This document shows positions 1-7,696 of a DNA stretch of 8,938 nt, in pieces; positions within the stretch are counted from its first letter, which is position 1, and every line of letters begins with the position of its first letter. A program made the translations under genes and the position numbers. This DNA comes from Parabacteroides sp. GTDB taxonomy: Bacteria > Bacteroidota > Bacteroidia > Bacteroidales > Tannerellaceae. The stretch is from positions 1-8,938 of the forward strand of contig JAHHQS010000155.1 of assembly GCA_020026285.1 (NCBI GenBank). Reading direction: 5' to 3'. The notes beneath the pieces were generated by a model. It did not search any database. It was given only the letters and a program-made list of their open reading frames with translations, and had not been told where the DNA came from.

Positions 1-136
1 ATTTTGTTCATCGCTTTGTTGTCAATTATTTAACCCGGTTAAAGGCTATTAATATTCTTCTTCGTTGAAGAAGTTTATCAATATTGATAATCAATGTATT
101 AAATCAGAACCAATGAAATTTGCGCAAACAAACCGC

Positions 137-151
137 ACCGTCTGAGACGGT
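137..151 (-). terminator. Candidate terminator hairpin
   Basis: A GC-rich stem of six pairs with a three-base loop (ACCGTC-TGA-GACGGT) lies about 70 bases past the SIR2 stop. On the minus strand it is followed shortly by a GGTTTGTTTG stretch, a weak T-rich tail. It could end the leftward transcript. It could equally be a protein-binding palindrome, since it is one of a cluster. Confidence 0.35.
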
Positions 152-182
152 CTGAGGCGATGGGAGGATCTGTTGGATAACA

Positions 183-205
183 AACACATCTTACAAAAAT
201 GTGTT
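183..205 (-). terminator. Weak stem-loop just past the SIR2 stop
   Basis: AACACAT (183-189) and ATGTGTT (199-205) form a seven-pair stem around a nine-base loop, starting 16 bases after the SIR2 stop codon. The stem is AT-rich and lacks a clear T-run, so it is only a possible transcript end or 3' stabilising structure. Confidence 0.25.
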
Positions 206-220
206 ATGGTAAGATCTTGC

Positions 221-1414
221 TTATATCTCAGCAAAGCACTGATACAAATTATTGAAATCTGAAATTTCAATAACATCAAGCCCTAATTGTTCGAGGAAAA
301 ATTTCTTGCCATCAGATATCTTATTACCTATATACCATCCTTTTAATCTTATATTATACATTTGACCATACTTAGCGCGTTGAATGAGCAACCATCGTAA
401 AAATACCTCATTCTCTTCAAGAGCAAGACCAAAAATGAATAAATCCCTATTAAATATCACATGTAGCCAAGTGTTGCCACCAATCCAGTTATATTGATTC
501 TTTCCATCGAATAATTCATTGAACCCATTACTTTGTATCATTTTACGAGCTCGCTCTACGCAACCCATATAGTCACTTAATCCTAATCTTATACTTCTTG
601 GATAGTCTGTCAACCCGTTAATATGCCATATACCAAACCCATCTAAAGGATTTTCTATTTCCTCTGTTCCATAGTATACATTCCATGGATAAAAATCAGT
701 AAACTTATATTGCTTCCTGTTTGGAGATAGTATGCGTCGTTTAGCCATTATAGATTTTCCAATATAAACATCAAAATTTGTTGTAAGAATAGGTGACTCA
801 AATTCCTTAATCTTTGTAATCAGAGCACTCAAATTATATTTTTGCTTATCTGGAAATCTACTGGCAACGTTCTTTTTTATTGAATTTTTCAAGATTTGCT
901 GTTTGGCACTATTAGAAAATAATCCCATTACAATTTGCGCGCAGTCTTGATCCGACAAGGAATCTGTATTTTCATAGTTCTGGGTACAAATGTTTCTACA
1001 AGTAGCCAAATATTCTTTATTGGCATTATTAAACTGATCAATTTGTACTCTGTCTATATTATTAATATCAAATTTTGCTGGAGGTAATTTAAAGGCAAAA
1101 TCAAGCATTTTTTTATATGCTGATACATCTATCTTTTTATCTTTTATCTCATTTGCAATTCTTTTTAGCCTATCTTCATACGATATATTCGGTCTGAGTA
1201 TAATCAACTCTATTATATCATAAAACTCTGTGAACGATATCCCAGCTGGAATTTCTTCTTGTTTACCTGTATACTCTTTCCATAAATCTTCTAGCAATTT
1301 TTTCCAAGGTATATTGCAATCTTTATATTGATAATGAATACCATTCCCAATTAAAAAAGCAACTGGCTTTATGTTTATCAAGTATAGTTCTAATTCTAGA
1401 AATGTTATTTTCAT
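221..1414 (-). CDS. SIR2-like domain protein, probable NAD+ hydrolase
   Basis: This 397-residue protein has the landmarks of the SIR2-like (SIR2_2 type) fold found in defence proteins such as ThsA, DSR and SIR2-APAZ partners, which destroy NAD+ on activation. Visible are the nucleotide-binding start VAFLIGNGIHY (18-28, G23-N24-G25), the TTNFD motif (211-215, with N213 as likely catalytic Asn), the histidine motif WHINGL (H264) followed by a serine/isoleucine strand and SDY, and a late strand-helix FIFGLALEENE (about 326-336). No separate sensor domain, signal peptide or membrane segment is evident, so it may depend on a partner. It lies on the same strand as the large helicase gene, with a pseudogene between them. 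The ATG used here gives an oddly hydrophobic leader. A better-looking N-terminus begins at an ATG at 1431-1433 in another frame and would join by a one-base indel near 1367-1372. The family call is firm; activity is inferred. Confidence 0.8.
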   Translation of the reverse strand: MKITFLELELYLINIKPVAFLIGNGIHYQYKDCNIPWKKLLEDLWKEYTGKQEEIPAGISFTEFYDIIELIILRPNISYEDRLKRIANEIKDKKIDVSAYKKMLDFAFKLPPAKFDINNIDRVQIDQFNNANKEYLATCRNICTQNYENTDSLSDQDCAQIVMGLFSNSAKQQILKNSIKKNVASRFPDKQKYNLSALITKIKEFESPILTTNFDVYIGKSIMAKRRILSPNRKQYKFTDFYPWNVYYGTEEIENPLDGFGIWHINGLTDYPRSIRLGLSDYMGCVERARKMIQSNGFNELFDGKNQYNWIGGNTWLHVIFNRDLFIFGLALEENEVFLRWLLIQRAKYGQMYNIRLKGWYIGNKISDGKKFFLEQLGLDVIEISDFNNLYQCFAEI

Positions 1415-1463
1415 CAGTATTAATAGAATTCATATGCTTAGCTTTATGGATATCAACAAATTA

Positions 1464-1966
1464 TTATATTCGATCAAAGAACCCTTCGTATTCTTCATCT
1501 ATAATCTTCCATTCCCTGTTTTACATCCTCCAACACGAATTATTTTACCTAAGTCTTGGAGTCGTTTTAGATATTTTTGCACCTAACGTGTAGACAAACT
1601 CATATTTACACCCATCTGTTCCGCACTAATTTGTGGATTGGTAGAAATCAATTTATAGATTTGCCAACCTGCTTTTACGAATTCTTTTGTGAACTTTGAT
1701 GATGCTTTTACGAACTCTTTTACGACTATTTCTCCGTTGCCTTGTACGAACTCCTGTATTGAAGGAACACCATTAGGCGTTATTTCGCCAATGATATCAT
1801 CCTCATAGTTCAAATTCCAAAGCGTCACATGAAACTCAGAAGCATTGGACATAAAATCCAGAACACGATAAGCTATATGCTGTTCATATTGTCGGTAGGT
1901 ATTTATAATCTTCTTCATTCCGCTACCTCGTTTTTCCATGAGACCCAGGCGACTGAAGAAATCAGC
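1464..1966 (-). pseudogene. C-terminal remnant of an AlbA_2/HATPase (RecG-like) regulator
   Basis: The reading starts with ADFFSRLGLMEKRGSGMKK, the hallmark end of the HATPase_c_4 part of AlbA_2-family (Schlafen-related, 'ATP-dependent DNA helicase RecG-like') regulators, which are normally some 450-500 residues long. It continues through FHVTLWNLNY, then EFV(K/Q) repeats every 11-12 residues, then a winged helix-turn-helix. The winged helix is interrupted by TAG at 1583-1585 (SLSTR-stop-VQKYLKRLQDLGKIIR) and by an apparent one-base loss near 1509-1513, after which KIIDEEYEGFFDRI runs to a TAA pair at 1461-1466. An ATG at 1937-1939 would still allow a 118-residue product. The entire N-terminal DNA-binding half is missing, and the remnant abuts the helicase stop codon. 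The frame just upstream is closed by TAG at 1967-1969. Three independent lesions make a pseudogene the best call. Confidence 0.8.
1671..1756 (-). repeat. EFVK-coding tandem-like repeats
   Basis: GCTTTTACGAA occurs at 1671 and again at 1704, 33 bases apart, with a third looser copy (TACGAACTC) near 1745. They encode three EFV(K/Q) units spaced 11-12 residues apart inside the regulator remnant. Similar EFV repeats are common before the winged helix in this protein family. Confidence 0.6.
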
Positions 1967-4900
1967 CTATAGAGGATTCCGTATTACCTGCAATTTGAAC
2001 TTTGCCATCGGTTTCTGTGAGTTCATTAGTTTTTAGCATTGTTTTGTAAACACTCTGAAGAGAGGTTGTAATATTCTCTCCTGTTCGTTTGAAGCCAAAT
2101 TCTCGCGCTACGACAATGAACAGATCATCAGGAGTGATACCATAACTATTGGTTACTATTACCTTCATCGCCAAGGCTAATTCTTCGTCGCAGATATATG
2201 CGATTGGACGGATATAATCATCTTCAGGATTTGGAATTCTTACTCTTATTTCGTCAAAACCGGCTATCCTCACGAATTCTTTTTTATCAACTGAGATTTT
2301 ACCTTTCAAGTAATGCTTAAATATGAAACTAGTTTCATTTCGCACAACAGAGGTAACCTTTTGTCTGCCAAATAATGGAGCAACTCTACGGCATAACTCT
2401 TCAAAATGTATTGGCTGTTCTTTCGAAATAACATTAAAAATGGCTTCATTTATTTCTGCGGCTCCCTCTTCTCCAAAAGGATTTGCACGTTCATACAAGT
2501 CAAAACCATATCCTGGCTCCGGACTTTCCGTTGGCTCTATAATCTCCTCAATATCAAATGGAGGTATGACAGACTGCTCTATTTGACAGTTCTCGACAAT
2601 ATCAGCCTCCAATGCTTTTTCAATAGCACTAACGAGTTTTTCTTCTTCTGTTGTCTGGTCTTTTATCCAGTCGGTTGACCATATGCGATATATAGTCCAT
2701 CCCATATCTTCAAGTATGGTCTGACGCAGTCTATCCCTTTCTCGTGCAGTCCTTGCACTATGATAGGTTGCTCCATCGCATTCGATTCCAATGGCAAATC
2801 TACCCGTATTGATTGGGTCTTTGATAGCCATATCAATACGGAAGCCCGAGCATCCTACCTGGGTTACTACATTATAACCTTTAGATTGGAGAAAATCGTA
2901 AACCGCCTCTTCGAATGGAGAATCAAAATCTAAATTATAATTATATGTAAGTTCTGTTTCCAGAGCGATAATTCCTTGTTGTGCAAATTCAATATACGAA
3001 CGCAGCATCTTTACACCCTCTGAAGATGTTTTGTCGAGATCTATATCATTCGCAGTGATTGAACCAACAAGCTTTACGTTGTACTTGGCTCTGGTGATTG
3101 CGACATTCAGACGACGGTATCCGCCATCACGGCTTAATGGTCCGAAGTTCATATACATTATACCTCTGTTATCTTTAGCATATCCTATACTAAAGATGAT
3201 TGTATCACGTTCATCACCCTGGACATTTTCCAAATTTTTTATAAAGAAAGGTTCTTCTTTGTCTTCTATAAAAAATTTATCGAATCTTGAATTCTGCAAT
3301 CGTCTTTGGCGTATAGCTGCATCTACGGCATTCTGTTGAGCTTCGCTAAATGTTACTACGCCTAATGAACGATTCGGATGCTTGCGGAAATGTTCAAAAA
3401 CCAAATCAGCTACTTTTTGGGCTTCAATGATATTATTCTTTTTCCCTCCGCGGTCATATACTCCGTCCTTAACATAGATATATTCCACGCCGGTGTCAGA
3501 CACACTTTCTATCGATGAAGGGAAAGTAATAAGCTGGCTATTGTAAACCTTGACATTCGAGAACGCGATAAGATGTTCATCGCGGCTTCTATAATGCCAT
3601 CTCAAACTTCGCTCTGGTAAAACAGCCACAGCTTCATCAAGGACAGATTCAAAAGCTCCGGCATCCTCGCTTTCTATAATCTCATCGGAATCAATATCAT
3701 AGTCTTCATCATTAAGTGATGTCGAGAAAAAGTTTGTAGGTGGAAGCTGCTTTGTATCTCCGACAATAATGGTTTGTTTGCCTCGCATTATGGCTCCAAT
3801 AGCATCCTCAGTATGAACCTGTGATGCTTCATCAAAGATGACCAAATCAAAGTTGTAACTCTGTGCCTCCAAAAACACACTTACAGATAAAGGAGACATC
3901 ATAAAGCAAGGGCGCAGAGCCGTGATGAGATTTGGAATTGCCATAAAGAGCTTGCGTAATGGCATAAGTCTCCTTTGCTTGTTAAGTTCCCTTTTCAATA
4001 TTGCAATCTCATCCCTTGCAGCATTAATTGAATTGAAGTCAGGAATTCTACTTAATGCGCGTTCTCGAACCCGTGCTCGTGCAATTTTGAACTGTCCTTT
4101 ATCTAAATCACAGAATTCACTAATAGTTTGTTCTTGTATTCTTCCCCTAAAATCTTGCACGGCAGGGAACATTGGAAGAATTGCATCAAGCCACAGACGA
4201 TAAAATCTTTTAAGATATGTATCCGTAATGTAGTTGGAATCTATTTCCAATTCCTCAACTTGTTTAACAAATGCACCAAGACCGAGTTTATTGCATTTTT
4301 CTCTGTTAGAACAATAGTCAACCCACTCTTCTAACAAATACTTTTTATCACGACAAAGAGACATTCTCTTGGAAATGTCAAAGATATTTATCTGATAAAA
4401 ATCTTCCTCATTATTAAAAAGAGATGCAAACCACTCTATATATTCACTTACAGAATCTCTAAGCGTAGATATTTTACAGCTCGTAGCGCCACAATAGGAT
4501 ATAATATTTTTATCATTGCATACAGCTTTAACAAACGAATCTGGTAAACTATACTGTGTTGCAACTTTTTTTAATCCTACAGCATATTTAAGAGCATCTA
4601 TCAATTCTTCCCAATTCGTCTCAAGTCCGTTATAGTAATCCTTGTAAAGTCCTCTGATTTCATCTTTTTGTCTCGTCAGTTGATTATTCAAATTCTTCAG
4701 TAGAATTGGCAAGTCTAAATAAGAGATGGCTGATTCATAATCACACGGTGTGTTGAGAATATTCATTAAGCCATTGTACTCCTCAATGAACTTTTCAGCC
4801 AAAGATATAGTCTCAAGTGAGTATGCATTAATCGTATCCCATACGGAAGTTTCGTCAATTTCAACCTTTAGAATCGTCTTCAATATTCTTATTTGTTCAT

Positions 4901-7460
4901 CAATATAACTTGACGAACTTGCCAAATTGAATTGCGAAATTTCAAAGGACGGCAACAGTCCGCAAGATGTAATTCGGATGAATTCTGATGTAACAGAATG
5001 CTGTTGACTGAGGGCTTTGCTAAATGTATCTATAGCCGTCAAAGTGATATTCCACTGGGTGTCAACACCTTGATAATATACGCCATAAAGTTCCTCATAT
5101 TGATGTTTGTTAGAATCAATTAAGGTTTGAATATCTGAAATAGTCTTGAGAGAATTCAAGGTAGATAAAGCGTCTTTATAAGATAACTTTCCACCTTGAG
5201 ACAAATAAGAAGTCAAATGTTTAATATCATTGTGGTAGCTTTTCTTGAAGACTCGTAAAGACGAACTATAATCACTTCTAAATCTTTGCAAAATAGGATA
5301 GAAATCCAAAGATAAAATTTCATTGTCAAAACGAGATAATATGCTCTGTCGAGCATTGATAAGAGAGTTGTGACAAGTTTTATGAGCTTCCAAGCCTAAC
5401 TTTATACGGTTGAGTTCATTTATGTCAAACCATTTTTTCGTAGGCCTAATATTTACAATTTCCCCTATTGCGCACACAGACTTTACAAATGAAATCATTT
5501 GATTGATAGACTTCGGCGCTAGTATTCCTAATTTAGGACCAAGTTTCTCCGCAGATGCAAACAAATCGTTAATCTTTGCTGTCGAACGTAATAGGTCAGA
5601 ATGTGTTCCGTCTATATTTGATGTTAACTGGTTGCTATCTTCGCTATTGATTCTGTTTTGAAGTTGCGACATAAGAGAGGATAAACTGTCTTTACATTTT
5701 GTCGCATCAAAAGACAGTTCCTCGGTGTTAAATATTTTCCTCAGCTTATTTGAAATACGCTGAAATTCCTCAACGGATTCTTTATATTCACATGCCTTCT
5801 TTATTAATGAATCAACATTGTGTTCAAATATCCATTCCTCTGGAATTGCTGGGGACTTGGCTGCAAAGTTCAGTATTTCAACCAATGTAGTGTTTCCATT
5901 CAAAGACGGATTAGCATTAATACCTAATTTAGAGCAAGCTGACGTATGCTGTTCGCCTAACTTGTTCAAAAGATATGTCGCTTGATTAGTATTAGAATCA
6001 ATATCATGACGCAATTCATTTGACAAATATCTTACTGTCGAATTGCGCCAAACATTATTCAAATAATCCTCACTTCTTTTGCTAATAGTTTTAGATAATT
6101 CACCAAGCACATATATTCTTTCATTCAGGGCATTGTTTGTTGTATCATTAACATTGTCTATGGGAAAAATAATATCAGGTGCATTTCCTAGTTTCGCCAA
6201 TCTTCCTTGTATTGTATAGATGGAAACATTTAGACCGGAAGTAGGCGTATGCAATTCCTCTTGGTATTCATTGAGCACATTCCGCTTCCTTTCTAAAAGT
6301 TCAAGTTGTGCCAAGGCTTCTTCTCGTACACGGATACGGTCTACATTTATAGAACCAGCAAGTTCACGCAGGATTTCCTTCTTATTGGCTTTATGGCTGT
6401 GAAGTGTTAAGCAAAAGTCAGCAAGACCTACACTCGCCAAGCGATTATAAACCACTTGCAAAGCCGCCATTTTCTCTGAAACGAATAGAACTTTCTTTCC
6501 ATCAGCAATGGCTTCCGCAATAATGTTCGTAATAGTCTGGCTCTTTCCTGTTCCTGGAGGACCTTGTAAAACAAAGCTTACTCCTTTTTTTGAGAGCAAA
6601 ATAGCATCTTGTTGACTTGAATCAGCATCTACTACTTGAAATGTATCTATAGGCCTTACCTGTTTATCATGGTCAAAATTGTTAAGTTCATCAGGTATCT
6701 GTTGTATTGTACTTTGTTCTCCGACGATGGCTGAAATTACGTCATTGTCATTTAGTTTTTCCTCATTTCTCTCCAAGTCTTTATACATATTGATTTTGAG
6801 GAATGATAAATTTGCCAAATGAACACTTCTCTCTACACTCCAATCTTGATTCTCTATTTTAGGGAACAATCTTTTCATATACTCTTCAGGGGAGTCGTGT
6901 GCAGAATCAAAATCCGGAACACTAATACCGAAGTCATTATCTAGCTTGTGTGCTAAAGGAGGATTAATCACGATTTCATCATCATGCAGTGTGAGTCTGT
7001 AAGGAGAAGCAATAGATTCTATTAAAAGTCGTACAGGAACTAGAATAATAGGAGATGAGAAAATTTGAGATGATTCAGGTTGTTCCTTCCATTTAAGCAT
7101 GCCAAAAGTGAGGTACAAAGTATTTATACCTTGCTCCTCAATAGAGGTATTAGCTTTATATCGTAATGATTTTAAAGTCTTTTGCAGATCACCGATAGGT
7201 TTATTTGTTTCGATGTCACCTTTAATAATAGTGTCACAAATTTCTTCGCCATCGTCAGAAATTTGCACTTTTTTAGCATATGGAAACTCTAATTCTTTTT
7301 CACTTATGACAAGCTGATCCCATAATTTTTCAAGTGTAGGAGACGTAATTGTAACATTATTACGCTTCCCTTCAAGAAAATTTATAAGTCTATTTCTTTT
7401 ACCGAAATCAAGCAACTGTTTCTTCCATATCTCTACTCGATTATGCAGTTTTTGTCCCAT
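1962..7460 (-). CDS. DUF4011-SF1 helicase-Vsr-like nuclease-DUF3320 protein (Hhe-like)
   Basis: This 1832-residue protein carries, in order: a DUF4011 region (about 10-240; WKKQLLDFGKRNRLINF at 12-28, then YLTFGMLKW and SSPIILVPVRL near 116-145); an SF1 helicase with Q motif (SSQQDAI, 281-287), Walker A GPPGTGKS (300-307, K306) and motif Ia (KKVLFVSEK, 322-330); a long, mainly helical insertion; then motif II DEASQ (1210-1214), motif III VGDTKQLPPT (1233-1242), motif IV WHYRSRDEHL (1288-1297), QGDERD (1414-1419) and motif VI RRLNVAITRAK (1449-1459). A Vsr/DUF559 (MTES_1575-type) nuclease follows, with E1517/E1518, D1543 and the ECDG site (1560-1563). The C-terminus (about 1670-1825) resembles DUF3320, with QPIHFEELCRR and helix-turn-helix-like segments. 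All catalytic motifs look intact. The combination DUF4011-helicase-Vsr is the one reported as the Hhe anti-phage protein. It probably translocates on and cuts invading nucleic acid in the cytoplasm. The ATG at 7458-7460 is chosen because DUF4011 starts at once and a promoter lies about 60 bases upstream. Confidence 0.92.
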   Translation of the reverse strand: MGQKLHNRVEIWKKQLLDFGKRNRLINFLEGKRNNVTITSPTLEKLWDQLVISEKELEFPYAKKVQISDDGEEICDTIIKGDIETNKPIGDLQKTLKSLRYKANTSIEEQGINTLYLTFGMLKWKEQPESSQIFSSPIILVPVRLLIESIASPYRLTLHDDEIVINPPLAHKLDNDFGISVPDFDSAHDSPEEYMKRLFPKIENQDWSVERSVHLANLSFLKINMYKDLERNEEKLNDNDVISAIVGEQSTIQQIPDELNNFDHDKQVRPIDTFQVVDADSSQQDAILLSKKGVSFVLQGPPGTGKSQTITNIIAEAIADGKKVLFVSEKMAALQVVYNRLASVGLADFCLTLHSHKANKKEILRELAGSINVDRIRVREEALAQLELLERKRNVLNEYQEELHTPTSGLNVSIYTIQGRLAKLGNAPDIIFPIDNVNDTTNNALNERIYVLGELSKTISKRSEDYLNNVWRNSTVRYLSNELRHDIDSNTNQATYLLNKLGEQHTSACSKLGINANPSLNGNTTLVEILNFAAKSPAIPEEWIFEHNVDSLIKKACEYKESVEEFQRISNKLRKIFNTEELSFDATKCKDSLSSLMSQLQNRINSEDSNQLTSNIDGTHSDLLRSTAKINDLFASAEKLGPKLGILAPKSINQMISFVKSVCAIGEIVNIRPTKKWFDINELNRIKLGLEAHKTCHNSLINARQSILSRFDNEILSLDFYPILQRFRSDYSSSLRVFKKSYHNDIKHLTSYLSQGGKLSYKDALSTLNSLKTISDIQTLIDSNKHQYEELYGVYYQGVDTQWNITLTAIDTFSKALSQQHSVTSEFIRITSCGLLPSFEISQFNLASSSSYIDEQIRILKTILKVEIDETSVWDTINAYSLETISLAEKFIEEYNGLMNILNTPCDYESAISYLDLPILLKNLNNQLTRQKDEIRGLYKDYYNGLETNWEELIDALKYAVGLKKVATQYSLPDSFVKAVCNDKNIISYCGATSCKISTLRDSVSEYIEWFASLFNNEEDFYQINIFDISKRMSLCRDKKYLLEEWVDYCSNREKCNKLGLGAFVKQVEELEIDSNYITDTYLKRFYRLWLDAILPMFPAVQDFRGRIQEQTISEFCDLDKGQFKIARARVRERALSRIPDFNSINAARDEIAILKRELNKQRRLMPLRKLFMAIPNLITALRPCFMMSPLSVSVFLEAQSYNFDLVIFDEASQVHTEDAIGAIMRGKQTIIVGDTKQLPPTNFFSTSLNDEDYDIDSDEIIESEDAGAFESVLDEAVAVLPERSLRWHYRSRDEHLIAFSNVKVYNSQLITFPSSIESVSDTGVEYIYVKDGVYDRGGKKNNIIEAQKVADLVFEHFRKHPNRSLGVVTFSEAQQNAVDAAIRQRRLQNSRFDKFFIEDKEEPFFIKNLENVQGDERDTIIFSIGYAKDNRGIMYMNFGPLSRDGGYRRLNVAITRAKYNVKLVGSITANDIDLDKTSSEGVKMLRSYIEFAQQGIIALETELTYNYNLDFDSPFEEAVYDFLQSKGYNVVTQVGCSGFRIDMAIKDPINTGRFAIGIECDGATYHSARTARERDRLRQTILEDMGWTIYRIWSTDWIKDQTTEEEKLVSAIEKALEADIVENCQIEQSVIPPFDIEEIIEPTESPEPGYGFDLYERANPFGEEGAAEINEAIFNVISKEQPIHFEELCRRVAPLFGRQKVTSVVRNETSFIFKHYLKGKISVDKKEFVRIAGFDEIRVRIPNPEDDYIRPIAYICDEELALAMKVIVTNSYGITPDDLFIVVAREFGFKRTGENITTSLQSVYKTMLKTNELTETDGKVQIAGNTESSIG

Positions 7461-7518
7461 ATTACTATTATTCTCTAATTATCGTTTCCATAGAAAAAGA
7501 GTTACACCTCACTATTTG

Positions 7519-7546
7519 CAAAATTACAAAAAAGTCACAATATCAA
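7519..7546 (-). promoter_or_regulatory. Bacteroidota-type promoter of the helicase gene
   Basis: On the minus strand the -7 box TAATTTTG (7519-7526) fits TAnnTTTG exactly. A TTG of a -33-like box lies at 7544-7546, 17 bases further upstream, slightly closer than usual. Transcription would start near 7512, leaving a leader of about 50 bases before the ATG. There is no strong ribosome binding site, as is normal for this phylum. Confidence 0.6.
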
Positions 7547-7553
7547 CTTGATA
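7541..7553. promoter_or_regulatory. Inverted repeat overlapping the -33 region (candidate operator)
   Basis: TATCAA-C-TTGATA is a perfect inverted repeat with six-base arms that overlaps the -33-like box of the helicase promoter, where a bound protein could control expression. A second palindrome, ATAATTAATTAT (7558-7569), sits just upstream. The binding protein is unknown. AT-rich DNA gives such repeats by chance, so this is tentative. Confidence 0.4.
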
Positions 7554-7561
7554 TCTGATAA

Positions 7562-7696
7562 TTAATTATAATAAAATACAGTAGTGCGCAAAAATACTCT
7601 TTGTAATCTGTTCCAGTTCCAACTCCTTTTTTTTTGAGGGTTACCAACCTTGTCTTCAAGTTTGGACTGATATTCGAAAATCAGTTTTTGTATCAT
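7562..7696 (-). pseudogene. Short coding-like fragment, coiled-coil character
   Basis: From ATG at 7694-7696 there is an open run of 44 codons containing MIQKLIFEYQSKLEDKVGN, which looks helical and coding-like; its end is less convincing. It lies directly after the MobV relic and shares a KVGN motif with another minus-frame segment at about 7780-7800. It may be part of the eroded coiled-coil tail of the relaxase or a chance reading frame. Confidence 0.25.

Larger units (their letters stand above)
1..220. other. Non-coding region downstream of the SIR2 gene, rich in palindromes
   Basis: No convincing gene is present here. The stretch holds a run of perfect inverted repeats: TTTAACC-C-GGTTAAA (29-43), CTTCTTC-GTT-GAAGAAG (57-73), TTATCAATATTGATAA (75-90), ATTGAT-A-ATCAAT (83-95), TTTGCGCAAA (119-128) and ACCGTC-TGA-GACGGT (137-151). 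A 10-base near-repeat GTCTGAG(A/G)CG lies at 140-149 and 150-159. At the left edge an ATG on the minus strand (9-11) could begin the next leftward gene, but fewer than four codons are visible. Confidence 0.6.

Noticed and set aside
91..279. Minus-strand 62-codon frame overlapping the SIR2 end
   Set aside because: It runs out of frame through the SIR2 tail and the palindrome cluster, and the peptide has no coding character.
1434..1475. Separate promoter for the SIR2 gene
   Set aside because: ATAATTTG just upstream is near the -7 consensus but lacks the TA at the right positions, and no -33 box is seen.
1371..1593. Plus-strand frames across the gap between the regulator relic and SIR2
   Set aside because: The minus strand there reads as the continuation of the regulator's winged helix and the SIR2 start, which explains the sequence better.
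3031..3339. Plus-strand frames inside the helicase gene, including those near 2323, 3922, 6220 and 7099
   Set aside because: All lie antisense to well-conserved helicase and nuclease motifs and are shadows.
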